Positions 6,835 through 13,845 are shown, counted from the first letter of the stretch. The stretch: 14,043 nucleotides of DNA from an uncultured Eubacteriales bacterium (GCA_905201895.1 CAJKPX010000059.1:1-14043); one strand, 5' to 3'. Program-made: numbers and translations. Notes: generated by a model from the letters alone, not told the origin.

Positions 6835-6896
6835 GGAGGATGATAAGCAAAATTTGTGCACAAATTTTTTCGAAATCGGAACTTGCTTATTCCTCC
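6835..6896. repeat. large inverted repeat enclosing a 20-bp perfect palindrome
   Basis: GGAGGA-TG-ATAAGCAA (6835-6850) pairs with TTGCTTAT-TCCTCC (6883-6896), a 14-bp stem with a two-base bulge. Inside it, 6849-6868 is a perfect 20-bp palindrome centred on GTGCAC. No T run follows on either strand, so it is not a simple terminator. An origin element or operator is more likely. Confidence 0.7.
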
Positions 6897-7012
6897 ACGC
6901 TTATATTTTAGTGCACTATTGGAAAAACGAAAAATGAACGCAGTTTACCACCTGTGGCATAGTAAACCATAGCTTAGTTTATGTTCATATGCCCATATAG
7001 ACAAGGCATTTG

Positions 7013-7158
7013 GGACATATGGACATATAAACATAAAGCCCAGTGAGGAATGATAACTCACTGGGCACGGACTTAGGATAATGTAGAAAAGCATTGAAAT
7101 ATAAGGCTTTTTGTATATATTGAAAATGCTGTGGGACATATGGAACATATGGACATAC
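7013..7158. other. candidate replication origin: GGACATAT iterons flanking a hairpin with nine-base loop
   Basis: GGACATAT repeats occur at 7013-7020 and 7021-7028, then at 7134-7141, 7142-7150 (one extra A) and 7151-7158 (last base changed). Between the two clusters, GCCCAGTGAG (7038-7047) and CTCACTGGGC (7057-7066) form a perfect 10-bp stem with a nine-base loop, TTATCATTC on the rep-sense strand. Stem length, loop size and flanking iterons match the layout of CRESS-type origins. The loop shares only part of the usual nonanucleotide. The hairpin could instead terminate the upstream recombinase gene, although its T run is poor. Confidence 0.5.
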
Positions 7159-7161
7159 GCA

Positions 7162-8109
7162 TTAACGCCAATAATGATGAAAAATCACTTCTATGCGGTT
7201 GTGTGAAATAAGTTGGCTGATAATGCCTATACGCTCAAGGTCATATGATCCTTTGTAATTTTGGTAGTAAGGATGAGCTAATGCTCGTTCCAGCTTGGAC
7301 TCGGAAACGAACAAATCTCTATACTGGTGCAGAGGACTCCACTCGTATTCCATTTCACGATAGGCACTTTTGACGAAATCGGAGCGGTATTGGTGAACAG
7401 CACAATTACTATCAATGCCGTCCGATAGAGCACACCCCTCGCCATACCTTTCTACACGCTCTGCAACGTACTTTTCGATAGCATCCCTGTAATCAAAAAG
7501 GCAATACGCCAAATGCTCCTTGCCCCCTTTTTCGGTAGTCCAGCATCCTATAATATGACCGTCACGCCATACAAGGTTGTCGGTAGTCAGCTTGCCAGCC
7601 TCAAGGGAGCTTCTTCTAAAGCCAAAGGCTTGTGCTAATATCTGTGCCTCGTTGCGTGCGTAGTGGTTGGTATGGTGCTCTGTATGTACGCCCCTGTTAT
7701 TTGTTATATCTTCTGTACGCCGTCTATAATCGCCCCAGTCGGAGAGCTTATAGAAATCTCGGTTGTCGGTGCACCCAAACAAACTACGATTGATAGCGGA
7801 TAGGTCTTTTGACAAAGTGAAATTGCTACAAGTTTCTGCACGATGTTCTATATACTCACGCACGTGCGACTCTGTTATATCGTTAATGCTTCTAATTTCA
7901 GGATGTGCCGTTTTCATCCAATCAGCATAGGTTGCAACGGAGCTTTTATAAGTCCGCATACTCGCATAGGAATGTATGCCCCTAACGGCTCTACCGCTGT
8001 TGTAGTTCTCAACCCCTCGTTGTTCCTTTTCCTTTTTCTGCCCGTATGCACGCTGATTTTCTAATCGTGTGATAAGCTGTTGCTTTAAGTTCTGTTTGTT
8101 TCGTGCCAT
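7162..8109 (-). CDS. second tyrosine recombinase, divergent subfamily
   Basis: A 315-residue protein with a basic N-terminus, a SAM-like core-binding region (about 45-130: RTYKSSVATYADWM and following helices) and a catalytic-type region. Matching residues are Arg165 in FGFRRSSL, Lys194 or Lys197, His239 and Arg242 in HQYR, His303 in ISHNRIEV, and Tyr313, three residues from the end. A long insertion separates the HxxR box from the His box, as in the Integrase_1-like group (PF12835 type) rather than in Tn916-like integrases. The start at 8109 has AAAGGGGGG before it. Its position between the origin region and the hairpin run suggests multimer resolution, or a second integration or mobilisation role. 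The role is unproven. Confidence 0.75.
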   Translation of the reverse strand: MARNKQNLKQQLITRLENQRAYGQKKEKEQRGVENYNSGRAVRGIHSYASMRTYKSSVATYADWMKTAHPEIRSINDITESHVREYIEHRAETCSNFTLSKDLSAINRSLFGCTDNRDFYKLSDWGDYRRRTEDITNNRGVHTEHHTNHYARNEAQILAQAFGFRRSSLEAGKLTTDNLVWRDGHIIGCWTTEKGGKEHLAYCLFDYRDAIEKYVAERVERYGEGCALSDGIDSNCAVHQYRSDFVKSAYREMEYEWSPLHQYRDLFVSESKLERALAHPYYQNYKGSYDLERIGIISQLISHNRIEVIFHHYWR

Positions 8110-8216
8110 CTTGTAGCCCCCCTTTCTGACGAAGTTATTAAGTAGAAATGACCACCTTTTCGCATTTTAATTTTAGGGTGCACGAAAGTGTAGCTAAACG
8201 ATACCCCTGTAATGAT

Positions 8217-8379
8217 GAAATTGCCAACGCTCACAGCGTTGCTAATTTCTGCGTTGTAGGCATACGCCTACTTGTTTCCGTATGGAGAAGCGTAGTCGCA
8301 TTTCAAATATTCAATGCGACTCCGTTTCTCCATACAACAAAATGATAGTTTTGATATATATGCGTATATTATCAAAACT
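8217..8379. repeat. run of four inverted repeats
   Basis: H1 is 8217-8230 with 8236-8249 (12 of 14 paired). H2 is GTAGGC 8256-8261 with GCCTAC 8266-8271 (perfect). H3 is 8280-8302 with 8313-8335 (21 of 23 paired, ten-base loop). H4 is AGTTTTGATA 8347-8356 with TATCAAAACT 8370-8379 (perfect). None ends in a classical T tract. Such runs of long imperfect hairpins in non-coding DNA are typical of single-strand origins or transfer origins of rolling-circle replicons. Confidence 0.7.
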
Positions 8380-8570
8380 CCCTTATCCACCTACCTTTTT
8401 TCTGCTCCTTGCCTTTTTCTTTGCTCCTTTCTGTATAGTTAATCGACCAAATCTTTTGGTACTTTTATACTATACTGCTTTTGCCCCCGAAATATAAAAT
8501 TTCAAGGTCAAAGGCAAAGTGCGGTGCAAAGCCAAAATCCAAAAACCAGTAAGAAAAAGGACGGTGAAAA

Positions 8571-8604
8571 TAAAAAAAGGCACACCCAAAATTGAGTGTA
8601 CCTT
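8571..8604 (-). terminator. terminator facing read-through from rpsI
   Basis: On the minus strand AAGGTACAC pairs with GTGTGCCTT with one mismatch (G-T pairs allowed) and is followed by an uninterrupted run of T. It is the second terminator met by transcripts leaving rpsI and insulates the element. Confidence 0.75.
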
Positions 8605-8666
8605 CTATTGAAATTGGCGTGTTTTTGTGCTGTTTCACTTGCACCAAAACCCACGCCAAAATAAAC

Positions 8667-8688
8667 TTGCACCAAATTTGCACCAAAA
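8667..8688. repeat. end-proximal repeat, right copy (two TTGCACC boxes)
   Basis: Identical over 22 bp and in the same orientation to 1183-1204. A further TTGCACC box lies at 8639-8645. The box at 8678 is 85 bp from the core, and the box at 969 in the left flank is 84 bp from its core. Confidence 0.65.
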
Positions 8689-8707
8689 CCGCAAACTTGG
8701 CAAAAAG

Positions 8708-8744
8708 AAAACCCCGAAAACCGTTGTGGTATCGGGGTTTTTTG
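8708..8744. terminator. rpsI terminator (right copy)
   Basis: AAACCCCGA pairs with TCGGGGTTT, extended by ACC/GGT. T runs follow on both strands. It lies 20-60 bases after the rpsI stop codon, on the element side of the attachment core, so the present terminator of the ribosomal operon appears to be supplied by the element. Confidence 0.8.
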
Positions 8745-8762
8745 ATAATTGCCGTAAGGCTG

Positions 8763-8778
8763 TAATTATCTCTTGGAG
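8763..8778. repeat. right attachment-site core, within the end of rpsI
   Basis: Identical to 1053-1068. It covers the last three codons and stop of rpsI plus three bases. A small hairpin, GCC-GTAA-GGC (8751-8760), abuts it where the left copy has TTCC-AATT-GGAA. Confidence 0.85.
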
Positions 8779-9167
8779 AACTGGGGTGCACGACGTGCAG
8801 CCTTGAGTCCGTACTTCTTTCTTTCCTTCATTCTGGGGTCGCGAGTGAGGAAGCCAGCAGCCTTGAGGGCGGGCTTGTTCTCTGCGTCAGCAGCAACGAG
8901 GGCACGTGCCAGACCGTGGCGGATTGCGCCTGCCTGACCCGAGATACCGCCACCGTTTACGGTTGCGATGATGTCGAACTTGCCTTCGGTTCCGGTTACG
9001 CCAAAGGGCTGGTTAACGATGAGCTTCAGGGTCTCAAGACCGAAGTAATCGTCGATGTCGCGCTTGTTGATGGTGATCATGCCCGTGCCGGGAACGATGC
9101 GAACGCGTGCAACCGACTTCTTTCTTCTGCCGGTGCCGTAGAAATAGGGCTTAGAACTTGTATACAT
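8766..9167 (-). CDS. rpsI: 30S ribosomal protein S9
   Basis: A 133-residue S9 of normal length. YGTGRRKKSVARVR (10-23) and the C-terminal RRAPQFSKR are diagnostic. In the ribosome the C-terminal tail reaches the P site and contacts tRNA, so its last residues are very conserved. The element uses exactly this end: the final Ser-Lys-Arg-stop codons are part of the recombination core, so the protein is left intact. It is the second gene of the classical rplM-rpsI operon, 25 bases after rplM, with AAGGA just upstream. The ATG at 9167 is the only sensible start. Confidence 0.97.
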   Translation of the reverse strand: MYTSSKPYFYGTGRRKKSVARVRIVPGTGMITINKRDIDDYFGLETLKLIVNQPFGVTGTEGKFDIIATVNGGGISGQAGAIRHGLARALVAADAENKPALKAAGFLTRDPRMKERKKYGLKAARRAPQFSKR

Positions 9168-9192
9168 CTGCTTTGTCCTTCCTTTCCTTCAA

Positions 9193-9621
9193 TCAAAGCT
9201 CGTAAGCTTCGGGCTTCTGAGCCTCGTGCTTGTGAGCCTCGCCGGCATAAACCTTGAGACGGGTGAATGCGCTGGCACCGAGGGTGTTCTTGGGGAGCAT
9301 GCCCTTAACAGCGAGCTCCATTGCGCGCTCGGGCTTCTGTGCCATCATGGTTTTAGCCTGAACCGACTTCATGCCGCCGATATAGCCGGAGTGATGGTAG
9401 TAGTACTTATCCTCCATCTTGTTACCCGAAAGGGTAGCCTTGTCGGCATTGATGATGATAACGAAGTTTCCGCAGTCCACGTGAGGGGTGAATTCGGGAG
9501 CGTTCTTGCCGCGAAGCAGATCGGCAGCAACAACGGCAACACGGCCGAGGGGCTTGCCTGCAGCGTCCAGAATATACCACTTGCGAACTACATTTTCTTT
9601 TTTCTGCATAAATGTAGACAT
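9193..9621 (-). CDS. rplM: 50S ribosomal protein L13
   Basis: A 142-residue L13, matching the family length when started at the ATG at 9621. GGAGG lies nine bases upstream; a longer frame from 9699 would run through the promoter. Typical segments are RKWYILDAAGKPLGR (about 13-27), the NADKATLSGNK region and YYYHHSGYIGG. It is an early-assembly protein of the large subunit. Genes for L13 and S9 form a conserved operon in bacteria, as here. Confidence 0.97.
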   Translation of the reverse strand: MSTFMQKKENVVRKWYILDAAGKPLGRVAVVAADLLRGKNAPEFTPHVDCGNFVIIINADKATLSGNKMEDKYYYHHSGYIGGMKSVQAKTMMAQKPERAMELAVKGMLPKNTLGASAFTRLKVYAGEAHKHEAQKPEAYEL

Positions 9622-9670
9622 TGTAGGTTTCCTCCAAACAAAATAAATAGATATTTTTTCATGCTCGCAT

Positions 9671-9699
9671 ATTATAACACAACCGATAAACCTTGTCAA
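9671..9699 (-). promoter_or_regulatory. consensus sigma-A promoter of rplM-rpsI
   Basis: Perfect TTGACA (9699-9694), a 17-base spacer and perfect TATAAT (9676-9671). The leader to the rplM ATG is about 45 bases. Confidence 0.92.
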
Positions 9700-9757
9700 G
9701 TGTTTTTTGAAAAATTTTTTTACAATTTTAATTTAGCACCCCTCAACCTCTTGTTTT

Positions 9758-9792
9758 CTCGCGTTTTTGGCGTTTTTCGTGCCAAAAGCGAG
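9758..9792. terminator. hairpin after the mannosidase gene, possible weak terminator
   Basis: On the minus strand CTCGCTTTTGGC pairs with GCCAAAA-(AC)-GCGAG around a nine-base loop, ten bases past the mannosidase stop. No T run follows on the minus strand, so read-through into rplM is possible. Confidence 0.35.
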
Positions 9793-9801
9793 ATCGCGAA
9801 A

Positions 9802-12800
9802 TCATTTTTTCGCGGGCTTTACACGCAGAGTGACCACCTCAAAGCCCGAAATGGGCAGGGTGCAGGTGCGTCCGTCGAGGGCGATTTTGCTGCCGTTCTG
9901 CTCAAGCATGTCGCAGATCTCCACGCTCTCGGCATCAAAACCGAGCGTGAGCGTCACGGTGTCCTTCATATTCTTATATTCGTACATGCGCAGGATCAGA
10001 TCGTCGCCCTCCTCTGCCTCCTTGACCGTCTCGCACATCACGTGGTCGCAATCGAGCGTCACGAGCGAGAAGGCGGTGGGGATGCGGTCGGTGTCGCCGC
10101 AGGCTGCAACCGCAACGAGCGGATCGTTGAGGAGATACGCCTCCTTTGCAACGTCGGTCTGCACCAGCGTGCCAACGTGCGGAACGATCGAATACACGAA
10201 GCGATGCTCGCCCTGATCTGCCTCGGGGTTGGGCTCGGTGCCGCACTTGAAGAGCGAGAGCTGCATCACGCCGTCATGGATATCGTAGCCGTATTTGCAA
10301 TCGTTGAGGAGTGCCACGCCGTAGCCGCCCTCGGAGAGATCGGCGTATTTGTGCGCACAGACCTCAAAGCGTGCCGAATCCCAGCTGGTATTTTTGTGCG
10401 TGGGACGCTCAACCGTACCGAATTGGATCTCATAGGTTGCCTTGTCGGCGTTGATATCAACGGGGAATGCCGCCTTGACCATCAGGTGGTGCTCATGCCA
10501 ATCGGCAACCGTGTCAAAGTCGATGCGACGGAGCGTATCGTAGAACCAGACCGTTTGGGTAACGGTGGAATTCTTGTAGGGGCGCGTGATGCGGATGCCG
10601 CGTCTTGCACCGTCGTCGATCACCTGCACGTTCGAGAGTGCGGTGAGCGCGGTGTAGCAATCGAGCGAATACTCCTGCCATTCCCAGTTGTCATACTTAT
10701 CGGGGTGGTCGGGGTAGATGCGAATTTCGTTGCCTGCCTGACCCGCAGCGAGCACCTCGCGTCCTGCCTCCTTGTCGTAGATCGAGACGATCTGCATGGA
10801 GTCATCAAAGACCACTCGGAAAAGCGCGGTTTCCACCGTCTTGCCCTCGATGCGGATGTTGTTTTCGGTCACGGGTGCTGCCACGCAGGCATAGCCCTTT
10901 GCGGGAATGTCCGACACAAGTGCAGTCTTGCCGTTCACCGTCACCGTGCCGCTTGCCGTGAAGGAATGGGGGTTGAATACCACGTAGCCATGCTTTTTGT
11001 CAAGACTCTGCGCAACGCGTGCGCGTGCCGAAGAAGCGATCGCCTCACCGATGTCGCGAATGATGGCGTAGTCGATGTCGCTCTGATCGTAGACCGCCTT
11101 GATCGAGGAGCCGGGGATGATATCATGGAACTGATTGGTGAGGATTATTTCCCATCCGCGGCGGAAATCTGCCTTGGGGAAGGGTGTACCGAACAGGATG
11201 CGATCGAGCGTGGCGAGAGCCTCGGCGCCTTGGTAGAGCAGCTCGGACCGGCGGTTGTTGCGCTTGTTCTTTGCGATCGAGGTGTAGGTGCCGCGATGGT
11301 ACTCCAGATAGAGCTCGCCGCGCCACGTGGGAACCTTCCGGTTCACCATGCGCTCCTCCATGCGGCGCAGGAAGTCGCCAACAAATCCGGTTCTTGCATT
11401 GGGGATCCCGGGGATGCCCTTTTCCTGGCGTTCGATCATTTCGACCTGCTCGGGGGTGGGACCTCCGCCGCCGTCACCGTAGCCGTAGGTGATCATTACC
11501 TCGTCCGTGAGCATTTTCTGCTTGTAGCGATCGTAGGTGCCGATCATCATGCGAGGATTTGTGGTGCCAACGTAGGTACTGCGGTGTGCGGGAAGCTCGC
11601 CCAGATTTCGCGCGGTCAGGAAGTAGGTATTGACCGTTGTGCCGTCGATGCCCTGCCAGCCGAAGGTGTCGTAGGGCATGGGGTTGGTGTCGTTCCAGCT
11701 GATCTTGGAGGTCACGAACCAATCCACTCCCGTTTTGCGCAGGATCTGCGGGAGTGCGGCAGAGTAGCCGAATACGTCGGGGAGCCAGAGCACGCGGCTG
11801 TCCACGCCGAATTCCTCGCGGAAGAAGCGCTTGCCGTAGACGATCTGACGCACAAGGCTCTCGCCCGAGGAGAGGTTGCAGTCTGCCTCAACCCACATCG
11901 CGCCCTCGCATTCCCATCTGCCCTCGCGTACCAGCTTTTTGACCTCCTCGTAGAGGGCGGGAGCCTCCTCCTTGAGGTCCTGATAGAGCAGGGGCTGAGA
12001 GGAGGTGAACTTGTAGGAGGGATAGCGGCGCATCATCTCCACAACCGTGGAGAAGGAGCGCTGCACCTTCTCGCGGGTCTGCTGAAGCGTCCATTTCCAC
12101 GCACAGTCAATGTGTGTGTGACCCACACACAGCGCGGTTGTGGGCTGCTCGGAGCAATATTTTCCGTAGAATTCCTCATCCATGTATGCCTGCGCGCGTG
12201 CGATCGACGCAAAGAATTCGGGGGAGCCGATCTCGAACAGATCGAGGAGCGAGACGGCATTGTCGAGGTGATAGAGCGTCATGGAATAATCGCGGCTGCG
12301 ATCGCTGAGAAACTCGAGCGTCTGGAAGGGAACGTCGATGTCATACCAAAGGTGCTCCACGTCGGTGCGAACGTTGAGCAGCTGGACGTTCAGAGCCTCT
12401 TTACCGGGAATCTGACCCGAGTATGCGTAGAGGTCCACGTCATAGTGTCCCGCCTCGTCGATGTAGGTGTAGGTGTGGTTGGCGTCCAGACCTTGGCGAA
12501 GTGTTCCGTTGAGATAGATGATAAACTGCGGGTTCCTCACGATACTTGCACCGCAACCGTCAAGCTGGACACGCAGGGGCATCGCAAGCATTTCGGGGGT
12601 GACGTCAAAGGAAAAGCGGAACCACGCGTGGATGTCGGGCTCGCTGTTGCACCAAACCGTGTCGGGCGTGTAGGGGACGTAGCTCTCGGCGGGAGGCGGC
12701 GTGTGTCCCTCCTTGTAGCCGCAGGGGCAAATCGTGATATCGGTGATCGGTGTTTCGTTGCAGAAGCGCTGTTCGTTCAAAATCTTCAGATACTGCGTGA

Positions 12801-12822
12801 TCTTTCTGTAAGCGGGCAACAT
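9802..12822 (-). CDS. alpha-mannosidase, glycoside hydrolase family 38
   Basis: A 1006-residue retaining alpha-mannosidase that removes terminal alpha-linked mannose with a zinc ion in the active site. An N-terminal beta-rich domain (about 30-170) precedes the GH38 catalytic barrel (about 225-580). Visible active-site residues are His237 and Asp239 in GHTHIDCAW, the likely nucleophile Asp349 in WLPDVFGY, and His566 in FHDIIPGSS. The rest is the helical linker and the large beta-sandwich C-terminal domain. There is no signal peptide, so it is cytoplasmic and would act on imported mannosides, like yeast Ams1 or bacterial MngB-type enzymes. The ATG at 12822 has AAGGAGG eight bases upstream. It is divergent from an AraC-type regulator that probably controls it. 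Confidence 0.95.
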   Translation of the reverse strand: MLPAYRKITQYLKILNEQRFCNETPITDITICPCGYKEGHTPPPAESYVPYTPDTVWCNSEPDIHAWFRFSFDVTPEMLAMPLRVQLDGCGASIVRNPQFIIYLNGTLRQGLDANHTYTYIDEAGHYDVDLYAYSGQIPGKEALNVQLLNVRTDVEHLWYDIDVPFQTLEFLSDRSRDYSMTLYHLDNAVSLLDLFEIGSPEFFASIARAQAYMDEEFYGKYCSEQPTTALCVGHTHIDCAWKWTLQQTREKVQRSFSTVVEMMRRYPSYKFTSSQPLLYQDLKEEAPALYEEVKKLVREGRWECEGAMWVEADCNLSSGESLVRQIVYGKRFFREEFGVDSRVLWLPDVFGYSAALPQILRKTGVDWFVTSKISWNDTNPMPYDTFGWQGIDGTTVNTYFLTARNLGELPAHRSTYVGTTNPRMMIGTYDRYKQKMLTDEVMITYGYGDGGGGPTPEQVEMIERQEKGIPGIPNARTGFVGDFLRRMEERMVNRKVPTWRGELYLEYHRGTYTSIAKNKRNNRRSELLYQGAEALATLDRILFGTPFPKADFRRGWEIILTNQFHDIIPGSSIKAVYDQSDIDYAIIRDIGEAIASSARARVAQSLDKKHGYVVFNPHSFTASGTVTVNGKTALVSDIPAKGYACVAAPVTENNIRIEGKTVETALFRVVFDDSMQIVSIYDKEAGREVLAAGQAGNEIRIYPDHPDKYDNWEWQEYSLDCYTALTALSNVQVIDDGARRGIRITRPYKNSTVTQTVWFYDTLRRIDFDTVADWHEHHLMVKAAFPVDINADKATYEIQFGTVERPTHKNTSWDSARFEVCAHKYADLSEGGYGVALLNDCKYGYDIHDGVMQLSLFKCGTEPNPEADQGEHRFVYSIVPHVGTLVQTDVAKEAYLLNDPLVAVAACGDTDRIPTAFSLVTLDCDHVMCETVKEAEEGDDLILRMYEYKNMKDTVTLTLGFDAESVEICDMLEQNGSKIALDGRTCTLPISGFEVVTLRVKPAKK

Positions 12823-12963
12823 GATAAAACCTCCTTGTTTTCGGGTAAAATAAAAAAATCAAAAAATACCAATATAATAGTAGCATTTTTTGATCGGATA
12901 TGCTATAATAAAAGAGGACAAAAATATAAATTTTTTGTCATTGAAGAAAAAAGGGGACTTCTT
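12823..12963. promoter_or_regulatory. divergent promoter region with 10-bp inverted-repeat operator candidate
   Basis: ATCAAAAAAT (12858-12867) and ATTTTTTGAT (12885-12894) are a perfect inverted repeat 17 bases apart. A plus-strand TATAAT at 12904-12909 fits as the -10 of the regulator gene. AT-rich -10-like sequence on the minus strand lies between the arms. The placement suggests an operator serving both genes. Confidence 0.5.
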
Positions 12964-13845
12964 ATGAGAGAATATCGCATCGAAGCCGAGCAGGCGCCGA
13001 TCGCGCGCACGGGCATCGAATTCTTTTATTATGACTTTCGGGAACACAAAAAGCAGGTCTCGCCGCACATTCATTCGGCGGTGGAGCTGCTTTATATCAG
13101 GCGCGGACGGTTTCAAATTTTTGCTGATGACAAAGAGCTTCGCGTTGGCGAGGGCGATACGGTGCTCTTTCGTTCCAATACCATTCATCGCATCTATGCG
13201 CAGCAGGACGGAGACGTTGGATATTACGTGTTCAAGTTCAGTCCCGATTTTCTCATGGGGCTTGCCTCGCCCGAAAATCGCGGTGCCTATCTCCTGCAGC
13301 TCGCGCTCAACAAGCAGGATGACAGGCTTGTGTGGAGCGCCGAGGAGAGCGCGCAAAACGGACTTCGCGCCGCGTTTGAGTGCTTGATCGAGGCGTTGGA
13401 GGTGCCGATCTGTGCCGCTGATATCGCGATGAAGGTGGGGGCAACCTCGGTGATCCTCTCGCTTTTGCGCGATCTCTTCAAGGGGAGTCCCGAGGCAAAC
13501 ACAAGCGGTTTTCCGGGCGAGGAGGCGGTGCGGCGGATCTACGAGGTGACGGTTTACCTCAACGAGCACTATGCCGAGCCGATCAGCGCTGCCGACTGCG
13601 CCGCAATGGCATACATGAGCTACAGTTATTTTTCGCGCTGCTTCTACCGCGTTACGGGCAAGAGCTTTAAGGAATACCTCAACGCCACGCGCATCAACCG
13701 CGCCGAAAAGGCGATCCTCACGAGCGATAAAAGCGTGACCGAGATCGCAGGGGATTGCGGCTTTAACAGCGTTTCCTATTTCATCTCGACCTACAAAAGG
13801 CTCAAGGGGACAACCCCACTCTCATTGCGCAGTCGAAAGGGATAG
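12964..13845 (+). CDS. AraC-family transcriptional regulator
   Basis: A 293-residue protein. The N-terminal cupin-type sensing domain (about 15-100) has PHIHSAVELLYI with His35, His37 and Glu41, and GDTVLFRSNTIH. The C-terminal AraC DNA-binding domain (about 190-290) has two helix-turn-helices, the second within the family signature VTEIAGDCGFNSVSYFISTYKR (255-276). Regulators of this type usually bind a sugar and activate neighbouring glycan genes. The divergent GH38 gene makes a mannoside the likely signal. The ATG at 12964 has AAAGGGG upstream. A very long open frame continues upstream in the same phase, but that part is antisense to the mannosidase gene and is not coding. Confidence 0.93.
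   Translation: MREYRIEAEQAPIARTGIEFFYYDFREHKKQVSPHIHSAVELLYIRRGRFQIFADDKELRVGEGDTVLFRSNTIHRIYAQQDGDVGYYVFKFSPDFLMGLASPENRGAYLLQLALNKQDDRLVWSAEESAQNGLRAAFECLIEALEVPICAADIAMKVGATSVILSLLRDLFKGSPEANTSGFPGEEAVRRIYEVTVYLNEHYAEPISAADCAAMAYMSYSYFSRCFYRVTGKSFKEYLNATRINRAEKAILTSDKSVTEIAGDCGFNSVSYFISTYKRLKGTTPLSLRSRKG

Larger units (their letters stand above)
6593..7161. other. rep upstream region (569 bases without a protein gene)
   Basis: It holds the rep leader structures, a TGGTCGACCA palindrome (6781-6790), a large inverted repeat with an inner 20-bp palindrome (6835-6896), and iterons around a hairpin (7013-7158). A 67-codon minus-strand frame here runs through the repeats and looks like chance. 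The density of direct and inverted repeats beside rep is what a replication origin and control region would look like. Confidence 0.65.
8110..8765. other. right-end non-coding region of the element (656 bases)
   Basis: It contains the upstream region of the second recombinase gene, four consecutive inverted repeats (8217-8379), a purine-rich stretch on the minus strand around 8395-8435 with repeated AAGGAGC, two terminators (8571-8604 and 8708-8744), the right end-proximal repeat, and the attachment core at its edge. Short reading frames here cross the palindromes and show no coding signal. Confidence 0.65.
1053..8778. mobile_element. integrated rolling-circle-type element at the 3' end of rpsI
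   Basis: The element is bounded by identical 16-bp repeats, one of which is the end of rpsI. It carries a tyrosine integrase and an excisionase-like protein near the left end, ArdA, an HUH plus SF3-helicase Rep, a second tyrosine recombinase near the right end, and a nitroreductase cargo gene. All genes are on the minus strand. Its base composition is clearly more AT-rich than the rplM-rpsI and mannosidase DNA to its right. I see no coupling protein, VirB4-type ATPase or capsid gene, so it is neither a self-transmissible ICE nor a prophage. An integrative plasmid or integrative mobilizable element fits best. The unit length between repeat starts is 7710 bp. Confidence 0.85.

Noticed and set aside
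6945..7148. 67-codon minus-strand frame in the rep upstream region
   Set aside because: It runs through iterons and the hairpin and has no ribosome binding site or recognisable features.
8273..8338. About 21-codon minus-strand frame within hairpin H3
   Set aside because: There is no ribosome binding site, and the same start-like sequence appears on both strands because of the palindrome.
8465..8791. 108-codon minus-strand frame at the right end of the element
   Set aside because: It crosses the end of rpsI, two terminators and the end repeats; the sequence is explained by those features.
9226..12963. Very long plus-strand open frame continuous with the AraC regulator
   Set aside because: It is antisense to rplM and the GH38 gene, has no domain pattern, and arises from GC-rich codon use. 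Only 12964-13845 is coding.
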